Shown here: positions 1-7,951 of the stretch, piece after piece
Layout of the letters: each line of letters opens with the position of its first letter
Position numbering within the stretch: position 1 is the stretch's first letter
From: JBCBJX01 sp038522735
GTDB taxonomy: Bacteria; Pseudomonadota; Alphaproteobacteria; Caulobacterales; Parvularculaceae
Length of the DNA: 15,662 bases
Direction: 5' to 3'
Assembly: GCA_038522735.1 (NCBI GenBank)
Contig: JBCBJX010000078.1
Location: 1-15,662, forward strand
Made by a program: the position numbers and the translations under genes
The notes under the pieces: model-generated
What the model saw: only the letters and a program-made list of their open reading frames with translations
Told to the model about the DNA's origin: nothing
The model's database searches: none

Positions 1-435
<435 letters not shown>

Positions 436-473
436 GGCGGGTTCTCCAATCGGAAACAGCGGTCAGAACAATG

Positions 474-502
474 AAAAACGGGCCGGCGTTTCGGCCGGCC
501 CG
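474..502 (-). terminator. Intrinsic (Rho-independent) terminator after the 1091-residue propeller gene
   Basis: Read on the minus strand, a perfect 9-bp G+C stem (CGGGCCGGC / GCCGGCCCG, bases 494-502 and 479-487) with a 6-base loop is followed directly by five T (478-474). It begins seven bases after the TAA stop at 509-511. The structure is textbook. It sits only about 40 bases before the ATG of the next paralogue (435), so that gene must depend on read-through or on a promoter inside this short spacer. Confidence 0.85.
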
Positions 503-508
503 CGTCTT

Positions 509-3500
509 TTACTGCGCCGGGATCGGCGCGCCGGGCGTCCAGGGGGCGCCCGCTTCGATGAGGTCTTCTTCAAGCGCCGGCACGCCCTCGTCCTGCAGTG
601 CGTTGATGCGCTGAAGAAGGTCGGCGAAGGCTTCCTCCGCATACTCCATGGACTGGATATGCGACGGCGTCGGGCCGTAGGTGGAGTTGTAGGTTCCGGA
701 CGCGGCGTGCTGCAGCCATGTGCCGATCCGGGTGGTCGCGGGCTTTTCGCCGACGACGCCGCGCGACGGGCTCCCTTCGATCTCCGCCTCGATCGCGTCG
801 AGCTCAGCCTTCAGCGCATGCCAGGCGTCGTCCAGCGCGCCGACATCCGTCCGGGAACGGCCGATGGCGGCCTTCATCAGGCCGAGTTTGTCGTCGAGTT
901 CGTTGACTGTGCGGTAGGCGGCGTAAAGAGACCGCTGGAAGGTCGAAAGGCGCTCCCAGAAGGCGACGAGATCGTCCGGGTCGGCGCCTTCCAGCGCCCC
1001 TTGATAGAGACGTTCGACCTCGAACTTCTGCGGGCCGACCAGCTCCGTCGTCTCGCCGCGCACGCGTTTCGAAAGCGACACCGTGTAGTCGCCGGGCGCG
1101 GCCATGTATCCGGACCCGTCGTCGTCGGCGCCCGGCATGCGGGTGAGGACGCCCATGGCGGGGTATGTAAGATCCCACGCGACCCGGTGCAGGCCCGCCG
1201 AGGTCGGCCCTGAAACCCGGCGCACCACTTGGCCTTCGGCGTCGCGGACGGTGAGCCAGATCTCCGGCTTCACCTCGTTCAGCTCCTCGTCCATGGCCTC
1301 GAAGCCCGGGAACGGCGTATCCGACCACGCCTCAAGCAGCGGCTTTTCCTTTTCCTTGCGGATGTCCGCCAGGGACTGAAGATCGTCCTTCAGATAATAG
1401 GTGAAGACAGCGCCGAATGGGGGGTTCTCCGCACGGAAATAGCCGTGGCCCTGCGAGCCTGACGGATTGTAGGAAAGCTCGCGTTTCTCCTTATACCACC
1501 AGGCGCGGCGGCCGGGCCAAAGGAGCGCCTCCTCCTCAAGCGCCTCGGCGTCGATGTCGCGCAGCGGTGCGTAGTCGTCGAGGATGAAGAAGCCGCGGCC
1601 GAAGGTGGCGCCGACCACGTCGTTCTCGCGGCGCTGGATAACCACGTCGCGGAACGAGATTGTCGGCGCGCCGGCGTTCAGCTCGACCCAGTGTTCGCCG
1701 CCATCGACCGTGAAATAGAGGCCGAACTCCGTCGCGGCGAACATGAGGTCCTTGTCCTCATGATCCTGAACGACGCGCCAGACGAGCGTCCGCTCCGGCA
1801 GATCGCCGGCAATGGATTTCCACGTCGTTCCGCGATCCTCGCTCTTCAGGAGATATGGGGCGTAATCGCCGTATTTGTGGTTGTCGAGGGCGATATAGAC
1901 CGTGTCCGTGTCGAAGAGATCAGCGCGGATGTCGTTGACGAAAGCCGTCTCCGGCACGCCAGGAAGCGCGCCGACCTCGATCCGCCGCCAATCCTCGCCG
2001 CCGTTCCCGCTGATCTGAATGAGACCGTCGTCCGTGCCCGCATAGATCAGATCTTCCTCGAAGGGCGATTCGCCGAGCGAGGTGATCGTGTTGTAGTTGG
2101 ACATAGCGTAGAGGTCCCAGGACGCGTCCCAGGACCATTTGCGGCCCATGAAGGGCAGCTGCATGCGGTCCTCATTACGCGACAGATCGCCCGAGATCGC
2201 CGTCCACGTATCGCCGCGATCATCCGACCGCCAGACGCGCTGGGACGCGAAATAGAGCCGCTTCGGATCGTGCTGGCTGACGAAGATCGGCGCGTCCCAG
2301 TTGAACCGCTCTGTCGGTTCGCCCGGCGCCGCCTGCGGCTTGATGTAGACCGTCTCGCCTGTCTTGCGGTCGACGCGCGTCAAATTCCCCTGCTGCCATT
2401 GCGAGTACATGATGTCCGGATTGCCCGGCTCCGTCGCGGACTGGTGACCGTCGCCGCCGAGGGTGATGAACCAGTCGGAGTTCCGGATGCCGTGAACATT
2501 GTCCGTGCGGGACGGGCCGCCCTGGGAGTTGTTGTCCTGCGTTCCGCCGTAGACGGTGTAAAAAGGCTCCTTGTCGTCAACCGCCACCTTATAGAACTGG
2601 GTGATCGGCAGGTTGTCGATGAAGCGCCAGGACTTCTCGCCGTCATAGCTTTCGTAAAGCCCGCCATCGGAGCCGACGATGATGTAATCAGGATCGTCCG
2701 GGCGGAATGCGATGGCGTGATCGTCGACGTGCTTTTTGTCTGTGCTCAGCCCGGTCCAGGTCTTGCCGCCGTCTTCGGAGACCTGGGAGTAGTTGCTCAC
2801 CATGTAGACTTTGTCGAACTGATGCGGGCTTGCGTAGATTTCCTGATAGTAATGCGGACCCGTGCCGCCGCCCACGGCGTCGGACATCTTCGTCCACGAG
2901 GCGCCGCGGTTGGCGCTACGCCAGACGCCGCCTTCGCGCAGATTGGTCTCGATCGCCGCATAGAGAACATCCGGGTCGATCGGGGAAATCGCGAGGCCGA
3001 TCTTACCGACATTCCCTTTGGGCAGCCCGACCGTCAGCTTCTCCCACGTCTCGCCGCCGTCTTCCGACACGTAGATCGCCGTCTCCGGCCCGCCGCCCAT
3101 GTAACCCGCGACCGTGCGGTGGCGTTGCCAGGTCGCCGCATAAAGACGGTCCGGGTTTCGCGGGTCCATGAGAAGGTCGGTCACGCCCGTCCATTCGCCG
3201 ACGGAAAGAACGTTCTCCCAGGTCGCGCCGCCGTCGGTCGTCTTGAAGAGCCCGCGGTCGCCGCCGGAAGTCCAAAGCGGCCCCTGAGCGGAGACAAAGA
3301 CCGTGTCGGAATCCTCCGGGTGCACGATGATCTTCGAGAGGTGCTCCGAATGTTCGAGCCCCAGATGCTCCCAGGTCTCGCCGCCGTTTTTCGAGCGGTA
3401 GACGCCGTCGCCGAACGCGATGTGGCGCCCGCCATGGTTCTCGCCCGTCCCGACCCAGACGGTGTTGTGGTTCTGCGGATCGATCGCAAGGGATCCAATG

Positions 3501-3784
3501 GAATAGGACGGTTGATCGTCGAAGATCGGCGTCCACGTGGTGCCGGCGTTCTCCGTCTTCCAGACGCCGCCGGAGCCGACGGCGACGTACCAGGTCGCCG
3601 GGTCGTCCGGGACGAGGGCGATGTCGGCGATCCGCCCGCTCATCAGGGCCGGGCCGATGTTGCGGAGCTTCATGCCGCTGAAGGTTTTTGACGACATGGG
3701 TTCGTGGTCGGCGGCGACGGCCCCCGTCAACGCGGCCGGCGATGCGGCGAGGGAAAGGGCGGCGGCGAGTGCGATCAGTCTCAT
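509..3784 (-). CDS. Secreted Asp-box/VPS10-like (sortilin-type) beta-propeller protein with FlgD-like Ig domain
   Basis: 1091 residues. Residues 1-25 form a Sec signal peptide (cleavage AVA|AD). Eleven Asp-box motifs of the form S-x-D-x-G-x-T-W are visible starting near residues 77, 131, 182, 240, 290, 336, 379, 520, 592, 648 and 692, spanning a large propeller (about 35-735). Residues about 841-905 resemble a FlgD-like Ig fold (WLTVRDAEGQVVRRV, then GLHRVAWDL). Residues about 925-1075 look mainly helical and match nothing I recognise. The family is usually named 'glycosyl hydrolase', 'VPS10/sortilin-like' or 'WD40/YVTN/BNR repeat' protein; Asp-boxes are structural and do not establish an enzyme. 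AGGA (3793-3796) seven bases before the ATG fixes the start. It lies 29 bp downstream of the PepSY gene, probably in one operon, and ends in a strong terminator. Confidence 0.92.
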   Translation of the reverse strand: MRLIALAAALSLAASPAALTGAVAADHEPMSSKTFSGMKLRNIGPALMSGRIADIALVPDDPATWYVAVGSGGVWKTENAGTTWTPIFDDQPSYSIGSLAIDPQNHNTVWVGTGENHGGRHIAFGDGVYRSKNGGETWEHLGLEHSEHLSKIIVHPEDSDTVFVSAQGPLWTSGGDRGLFKTTDGGATWENVLSVGEWTGVTDLLMDPRNPDRLYAATWQRHRTVAGYMGGGPETAIYVSEDGGETWEKLTVGLPKGNVGKIGLAISPIDPDVLYAAIETNLREGGVWRSANRGASWTKMSDAVGGGTGPHYYQEIYASPHQFDKVYMVSNYSQVSEDGGKTWTGLSTDKKHVDDHAIAFRPDDPDYIIVGSDGGLYESYDGEKSWRFIDNLPITQFYKVAVDDKEPFYTVYGGTQDNNSQGGPSRTDNVHGIRNSDWFITLGGDGHQSATEPGNPDIMYSQWQQGNLTRVDRKTGETVYIKPQAAPGEPTERFNWDAPIFVSQHDPKRLYFASQRVWRSDDRGDTWTAISGDLSRNEDRMQLPFMGRKWSWDASWDLYAMSNYNTITSLGESPFEEDLIYAGTDDGLIQISGNGGEDWRRIEVGALPGVPETAFVNDIRADLFDTDTVYIALDNHKYGDYAPYLLKSEDRGTTWKSIAGDLPERTLVWRVVQDHEDKDLMFAATEFGLYFTVDGGEHWVELNAGAPTISFRDVVIQRRENDVVGATFGRGFFILDDYAPLRDIDAEALEEEALLWPGRRAWWYKEKRELSYNPSGSQGHGYFRAENPPFGAVFTYYLKDDLQSLADIRKEKEKPLLEAWSDTPFPGFEAMDEELNEVKPEIWLTVRDAEGQVVRRVSGPTSAGLHRVAWDLTYPAMGVLTRMPGADDDGSGYMAAPGDYTVSLSKRVRGETTELVGPQKFEVERLYQGALEGADPDDLVAFWERLSTFQRSLYAAYRTVNELDDKLGLMKAAIGRSRTDVGALDDAWHALKAELDAIEAEIEGSPSRGVVGEKPATTRIGTWLQHAASGTYNSTYGPTPSHIQSMEYAEEAFADLLQRINALQDEGVPALEEDLIEAGAPWTPGAPIPAQ

Positions 3785-3813
3785 GAGGAAATCCTACTCA
3801 AGCGGTCGGTCTG

Positions 3814-4395
3814 TTACGGTTTGGACGGAAGAACGGCGGCGGACGCGCCGTCGGCCGCAAGGGCCTCCCGGCGTCGCGCCTTTTTGCTGCGGCGCAGCGC
3901 GCGCTTCACATGCGGCAGAAAGAACAGGTAGCCCCCCGTCGCCCACAGAGTAATCATGATGATCCCCGTAGGCAGGAACACAAAGAGCTTCACCCAGTCG
4001 GCGAAGAACGAGCCGTCGTGCAACCTTTCGATGACGTCCGAGCGCCGGTAGGCGACCTGCACCACCGCTCCCGTCTCCGTATCGATCTGGGCCTCCCAGT
4101 TGTTCTCGCTGACGAACTTTACGATCCCCTTGCCGGGCTTCACATCGACCCGGGCGAGGTCGGTCCAGTCCTGAAGCTGCAGTTCCTCGACCGAGCGGGC
4201 GGCGGCGAACAGCGCCTCGAAGGACCGGGAGGGCGGCGCGTCGGCGACAGCGCCGCGGGCGGTCGGCGGCTGGATCCAGTCGATTTCTTTTTTCAGAAGA
4301 AGAAGGACGCCTGTCGTCGCCACCAGCCCAAACTGGACGAGAATGATGATCGACCCCCAGTGATGGATCTTGCGAACGAGAGCGTTCAGCGTCAT
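3814..4395 (-). CDS. PepSY-type two-helix inner-membrane protein
   Basis: 193 residues from the chosen ATG at 4395, which has AGAGAGG just upstream. An in-frame ATG at 4476 would add 27 residues that do not look like this family. An N-terminal Lys/His segment (VRKIHHW) leads into a first membrane helix at about residues 13-35. A periplasmic region with PepSY-like character follows (GIVKFVSENNWEAQIDTETGAVV), then RLHDGSFF, a second helix at about 138-160, and an Arg/Lys-rich cytoplasmic tail. The HHW and LHDGSFF signatures are typical of PepSY-associated membrane proteins, some of which work beside siderophore receptors or ferric reductases. No such partner is visible here. The only likely operon partner is the downstream secreted propeller protein. 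Family assignment is good; role is unknown. Confidence 0.82.
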   Translation of the reverse strand: MTLNALVRKIHHWGSIIILVQFGLVATTGVLLLLKKEIDWIQPPTARGAVADAPPSRSFEALFAAARSVEELQLQDWTDLARVDVKPGKGIVKFVSENNWEAQIDTETGAVVQVAYRRSDVIERLHDGSFFADWVKLFVFLPTGIIMITLWATGGYLFFLPHVKRALRRSKKARRREALAADGASAAVLPSKP

Positions 4396-4547
4396 CGGGC
4401 CTCTCTTTGCGCCGGCGTGCGCAAGATGAGCAAATCGCAAACCGCTTGCGAAGAGGCTAAGCGCCGCAATCTCCAAACATTAAGAACGGTTTAGGTGGAG
4501 GACGGCCGGCGACCATTCGCCCGGGCGGCGGGCGCGGCGCGCCGGCC

Positions 4548-4553
4548 TATACC
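4548..4553 (+). promoter_or_regulatory. Candidate -10 element for a leaderless cytochrome c transcript
   Basis: TATACC ends six bases before the ATG at 4560, in a stretch that is otherwise nearly pure G+C. No Shine-Dalgarno sequence is visible before that ATG. If the hexamer is a -10 box, transcription would begin at or near the A of the start codon. No convincing -35 box is present at the right distance, so this is a weak call. Confidence 0.25.
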
Positions 4554-4559
4554 GCCCCG

Positions 4560-4970
4560 ATGAAACGCCGCCTCATCGCCCTCGGCCTCGCCGTGTTCGC
4601 CGCCGCCTGCGGTTCGGAAGAGCCGCCGGACCTCTCGACTGAGGAGCGCCTCGCCGCGCCGCCGGACCTGGAGCGCGGCCGCCGCGCCTTCCGCGCCTGC
4701 GCGGTCTGCCACGAGATCGCCGAGGGCGCCCCGCACCGGGTGGGCCCGAACCTTCACGGCGTCACCCGCCGGGAGGCCGGCGCCCTCCCCGACTTCGCGT
4801 ATTCGCGCGCCCTGCAGGCGGCGGATGTCGTCTGGACCGAAGAGGCGCTCGACGCCTGGATCGAAGACCCGCGCGAGTTCCTGCCCGGGACGCGCATGTC
4901 CTACGCCGGCGAGCCCGACCCGGCGGAGCGGCGGGATCTGATCGCGTACCTGAAATCCGCCGCCCGTTGA
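4560..4970 (+). CDS. Lipid-anchored class I cytochrome c (cytochrome c2-like)
   Basis: 136 residues. A lipoprotein signal (VFAAAC, lipidated Cys17) precedes a short linker and a monohaem domain. The haem site is CAVCH (Cys47, Cys50, His51). GPNLHGV follows at 62-68, then W92, WIEDP at 100-104, and PGTRM with Met113 as the expected sixth haem ligand. The C-terminal helix is RRDLIAYLK. The order and spacing match mitochondrial/c2-type cytochromes, which carry electrons between membrane complexes. The lipobox suggests tethering to a membrane face in the periplasm instead of a soluble form. It is divergent from the PepSY gene across a 164-bp spacer and stops 12 bp from the convergent cadherin lipoprotein gene. 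No cytochrome oxidase or bc1 gene is in view, so its redox partner is unknown. Confidence 0.9.
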   Translation: MKRRLIALGLAVFAAACGSEEPPDLSTEERLAAPPDLERGRRAFRACAVCHEIAEGAPHRVGPNLHGVTRREAGALPDFAYSRALQAADVVWTEEALDAWIEDPREFLPGTRMSYAGEPDPAERRDLIAYLKSAAR

Positions 4971-4982
4971 GCGGCCGAGCCG

Positions 4983-6230
4983 TCAGACCGCCGGGCCGAC
5001 GACGATCGAGACGGCCCGGTCGTCCGTATTCGTCCCGTCGCTTGCGCGGATGACGATCTCGTAGCTGTTGTCCCCGTCGGCGTCGCCCGGGTTCTCGAAA
5101 TCGGGCGTCGTGATGAAACTCACCTCGCCGCTCGCCGCGTCGATGGAGAACAGGGCCTGGTCGGCGCCGGAGACGATAGCGTAAGTCGGCGCGCCGCCGT
5201 CCGCATCGACGGCGACGGCCTGATAGGCGGCGCCCGATGCGTTTTCCGGAAACGCCGCCCAGGGACCCGAGATGAAGGCCGGCGCGGCGTCGTTCACGGG
5301 CATGATCGGGATCGTGATCGTCTGCGTCGCCGATCGTCCGCCGCCGGTCGCGACGACGTCGATATCGACTGAGGAGACCGCCGCAAACTGGTCCGCATCG
5401 GCGATCGTCAGCCCGGTCGGCGTGAAGGAGAGGTCGATGACGTACTCGTCCCCGAAATCGACGTCGACCACCATGCCGTTGCCGGGATTGACGCCGCCGG
5501 TATTGTTCGAGTTCTGAAAAAGACCGGTTCCGTCGGCGTTCAGAATGATCTGAGCCGGGTGGTAGCGGCCGTTCCCAACCTCGCGGCCGTCGAAAGTGAA
5601 GACCGCGCCCGTTCCGGCAAGCTCGGAGACCTGCAGGCCGTCGGAGAGATCGGCGGCGGCGTCGATCATAAAGGCGAGCGACGAGCCCTGTTCGTAGAAG
5701 TCTTCGTCGAAAATCTCCCGCTGCAGATCGAAGGCGGGAAAGCCGGACGGCGTCGTCTGCGTCAGCACGCCGAACACATTGTAGTCGATCTCTATCAGCG
5801 CCGGGTCGTTGTAACTCGGCCCGGCGATAAGGGGCGCTTCCAGCGCGATCTCGACGTCGAGGTCCGTCACGTCGTTGAAGACGGGGGAAAACACGAAGTC
5901 GGCGATCCCGAAGGACAGGACGCCAGGCGTGATGTCGGCGTCGACGCCCGCAGTGAGTGTGATGACGCCCGTAGACGGATCGATCGAGAACATCCCGGCG
6001 TTCGGACCTGCAAGAGCGAACGTCACCGTGTCGCCGTCCGCGTCCGTCGCCTCAGCGTCATAGACGACGCCCGTCGTCTCCTCGTCGATCGCCGTCCCGG
6101 CGGCGCCGGAGGTGAAGACCGGTGCGGCGCCCGGCGGCGGCCCGTCATCGTCGGAGCAGGCGGCGAGCGCGCCCGACGCCAGAGCGAGAATTGCGACGAG
6201 GCGCGAGGTGTTTAACGACTTGGGTGTCAT
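4983..6230 (-). CDS. Cadherin-repeat lipoprotein with large internal insertion
   Basis: 415 residues. The N-terminal lipobox (LAAC, Cys25) is followed by an acidic linker (SDDDG). A cadherin-like repeat starts at about residue 36 (PVFTS... ATDADGD... FSIDPSTGVI). Its expected final strand, ending in TITIPIMPVND, appears only at about 302-314. Residues about 96-300 are therefore an extra segment, rich in Asp, Phe and Asn, that I do not recognise. A second cadherin-like repeat follows at about 315-412 (PAFISG... VDADGG... FSIDAASGEV... DFENPGDADGDNSYEI... ASDGTN). The acidic DxD and DADGD motifs are usual calcium ligands. It is probably surface-exposed or periplasmic and adhesive or structural. 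AGAGA lies 3 bases upstream of the ATG at 6230. The stop is 12 bp from the convergent cytochrome gene. Confidence 0.85.
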   Translation of the reverse strand: MTPKSLNTSRLVAILALASGALAACSDDDGPPPGAAPVFTSGAAGTAIDEETTGVVYDAEATDADGDTVTFALAGPNAGMFSIDPSTGVITLTAGVDADITPGVLSFGIADFVFSPVFNDVTDLDVEIALEAPLIAGPSYNDPALIEIDYNVFGVLTQTTPSGFPAFDLQREIFDEDFYEQGSSLAFMIDAAADLSDGLQVSELAGTGAVFTFDGREVGNGRYHPAQIILNADGTGLFQNSNNTGGVNPGNGMVVDVDFGDEYVIDLSFTPTGLTIADADQFAAVSSVDIDVVATGGGRSATQTITIPIMPVNDAAPAFISGPWAAFPENASGAAYQAVAVDADGGAPTYAIVSGADQALFSIDAASGEVSFITTPDFENPGDADGDNSYEIVIRASDGTNTDDRAVSIVVGPAV

Positions 6231-6238
6231 CGATCTCT

Positions 6239-6265
6239 CGTTTCCGCAGCGCCCCGCCGGAAACG
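6239..6265 (-). promoter_or_regulatory. Inverted repeat just upstream of the cadherin lipoprotein start
   Basis: A perfect 8-bp inverted repeat (CGTTTCCG at 6239-6246, CGGAAACG at 6258-6265) encloses an 11-base G+C-rich loop. It ends eight bases before the ATG at 6230 and abuts the purine-rich ribosome site. It has no T-run, so it is not a standard terminator for the upstream barrel gene. It could be an operator, an mRNA hairpin limiting ribosome access, or chance. Confidence 0.35.
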
Positions 6266-6303
6266 CTAAACTGCGTCGCGCTGATCACGCCACCGGGCCT
6301 AGG

Positions 6304-7056
6304 CTAAAACGACCGCCACAGCGCGAGCGTCGCGAACCGCTCCGCCGGCGCGCCGTCGCCGAGGACGGCCGCGCCGCCGCCGAATTCGATCCGGTAGGCG
6401 CCGAGTTTTCGGACGCCGGTCGCCTGCAGCTTGTGGAATTGGTCGGCGGACCGGTCGCCGTCCGCGGCGCGCCATGTCGAGCCGGTCCGGAGGTAGACCT
6501 CGTATTTCGACCAGGGTTTGAGGCCGAGGGTTCCGTCGAGGCGCCATTCGTCCGCCCCGTCCCCTTCGATGAAGCGCCGGCCGACGGCGCCCTGGGCGAA
6601 CCAGCGGTCCGCGCCCCAGCCCGCCGCGCCGCGCACCTCGACGGCCCATCCGTCATAGGCGCGCGCAACGTCCCGGGCGTTGAGGTCGGCGACGCCGTAG
6701 CCCGCGCCGAGGGAGACCGTCGCCTTGAAGCGGTCTCGCGAGACCGCCTGGTAGCGACCGTACAGCTCCGCCTCCCCGCCGAAGCCGCCCTGGTCGCCGT
6801 CCTCCGCCTGCCGCACGGGCCCGCGAAAGACCGCCGTGAACCGGTCGAGAACACCGTATTCTGTGTAATAGCCGAATTCGTACTTCCGGAAGTCGGCGTC
6901 GCCGCCGCCAATGCGCCGGTCCGCCGCTCCGTAAAGAAACGAATAAATGGAAAGACGCTCGCCCTTCCCTTGCGTCCACGCTTCGGCGGACGCGGCGTCA
7001 GGGGAAAGAACGAGCGCGAGCGCGCCGAGGCTACTGATCGTAGCCCGGCAGTTCAC
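6304..7056 (-). CDS. Outer-membrane beta-barrel protein of unknown function
   Basis: 250 residues from GTG at 7056. Residues 1-24 form a signal peptide (cleavage after AASA). The mature protein is built of alternating hydrophobic/polar strands with many Tyr, Trp, Phe and Gly residues. Examples are YSFLYG, YEFGYYTEYG, ATVSLGAGYG and YEVYLRTGSTW. It ends in LALWRSF, the C-terminal aromatic signature recognised by the Bam machinery. Short acidic/Gly loops (GGGDADF, EDGDQGG) fit extracellular turns. I recognise the architecture but not the family or any substrate. The start lies inside the 3' end of the aldolase gene (26-bp overlap), with no strong Shine-Dalgarno sequence, which suggests translation coupled to the upstream gene. 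No in-frame ATG offers a better start with an intact signal peptide. Confidence 0.8.
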   Translation of the reverse strand: MNCRATISSLGALALVLSPDAASAEAWTQGKGERLSIYSFLYGAADRRIGGGDADFRKYEFGYYTEYGVLDRFTAVFRGPVRQAEDGDQGGFGGEAELYGRYQAVSRDRFKATVSLGAGYGVADLNARDVARAYDGWAVEVRGAAGWGADRWFAQGAVGRRFIEGDGADEWRLDGTLGLKPWSKYEVYLRTGSTWRAADGDRSADQFHKLQATGVRKLGAYRIEFGGGAAVLGDGAPAERFATLALWRSF

Positions 7057-7873
7057 GGTTCAGCTTGCGCATCAGCGCCGGCCAGAGGAGCGCGTCGCCG
7101 AGGCCGGGTGTGAAGCCCGCTGACGCCTGATCGGCGACCCGCGCCGACATCGCGTCGTCGCAGACCGTGACGTCGCCGCCCGCCTGCGCCAGCACCTGCG
7201 CCCGGCAGGCGCGCTCCAGAAAATACATGCGCGCGAAGGCGATGGCGCAGTTGGGGCCGACCGTCAGCGTGCCGTGATTGCGCAGCATGAGGAGGTTTTT
7301 CGTCCCCATATCGGCGATGATCCGCTCACGCTCGTCATGGTCGAGGGCGATGCCCTCATAGTCATGGTAAGCGATGTCGTCATGCACGATCATCGAGAAC
7401 TGGGTGAGCTTCTGCAGCCCGGCCTTCTGGGCGGAGACCGCGACGCCGTGGTCGGAGTGAAGGTGCAGAACGCAATGGGCGTCCTCGCCGCGGGCCATGT
7501 GCAGCGCCGAGTGGATCGTGAAGCCAGCCGGATTGACGAAATAGGGCGTCTCCTGAACGACGTTCCCTTCGACATCGACCTTGACGAGGCTCGACGCGGT
7601 GATCTCGTCGAAAAGAAGCCCGTACGGATTGATCAGGAACCGATGCGCCCCGCCCTCGTCCGGCGCCCGCACCGAGATGTGCGTAAAGACGAGATCATCC
7701 CAGCCGAAAAGCGCGCTCAGCCGGTAAGTCGCGGCGAGATCGCAGCGCAGCGCCCATTCCTCGTCGGAGACAGCGCCTTTCAGGCTGTTGATGGTCGAGG
7801 GATCGGGAACATTGAGCCCGCCCCCGACGGCGGACGGCGCATCGACGGTCTTGGTCGCGGTCTGGGCGTTCAT
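7031..7873 (-). CDS. Class II aldolase/adducin family protein
   Basis: 280 residues. An N-terminal linker of about 35 residues precedes the aldolase/adducin fold. The family blocks are WDDLVFTHISVR (about 58-69), FLINPYGLLFDEITASSLVKVD (about 79-100), NPAGFTIHSALH (114-125), HLHSDHG (137-143) and LRNHGTLTVG (197-206). His137, His139 and His200 fit the three zinc ligands of fuculose-phosphate aldolase (His92, His94, His155). By spacing, the position of the catalytic Glu73 of that enzyme falls on Phe118, so a classical aldol cleavage is doubtful; adducin-like members share this loss. GGAG eight bases before the ATG fixes the start. It lies 78 bp downstream of egtB on the same strand and overlaps the barrel gene. 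Substrate is unknown. Confidence 0.9.
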   Translation of the reverse strand: MNAQTATKTVDAPSAVGGGLNVPDPSTINSLKGAVSDEEWALRCDLAATYRLSALFGWDDLVFTHISVRAPDEGGAHRFLINPYGLLFDEITASSLVKVDVEGNVVQETPYFVNPAGFTIHSALHMARGEDAHCVLHLHSDHGVAVSAQKAGLQKLTQFSMIVHDDIAYHDYEGIALDHDERERIIADMGTKNLLMLRNHGTLTVGPNCAIAFARMYFLERACRAQVLAQAGGDVTVCDDAMSARVADQASAGFTPGLGDALLWPALMRKLNRELPGYDQ

Positions 7874-7951
7874 GGGCGTCTCCAGCTCAAATTGGCGGTC
7901 GCAGGCTAATGGCCCGCTGAAACCCGGTCCAGCCGCCGGCGCAGATCGCTT

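Noticed and set aside
1691..3691. Very long open frame on the plus strand opposite the propeller gene
   Set aside because: It is an antisense shadow of G+C-rich coding sequence: no signal peptide, no recognisable domain, Arg/Val-rich composition, while the minus-strand protein has eleven Asp-boxes.
4396..4476. 27-residue N-terminal extension of the PepSY protein
   Set aside because: The ATG at 4395 has a good ribosome site and begins with the family-like VRKIHHW segment; the extension has neither.
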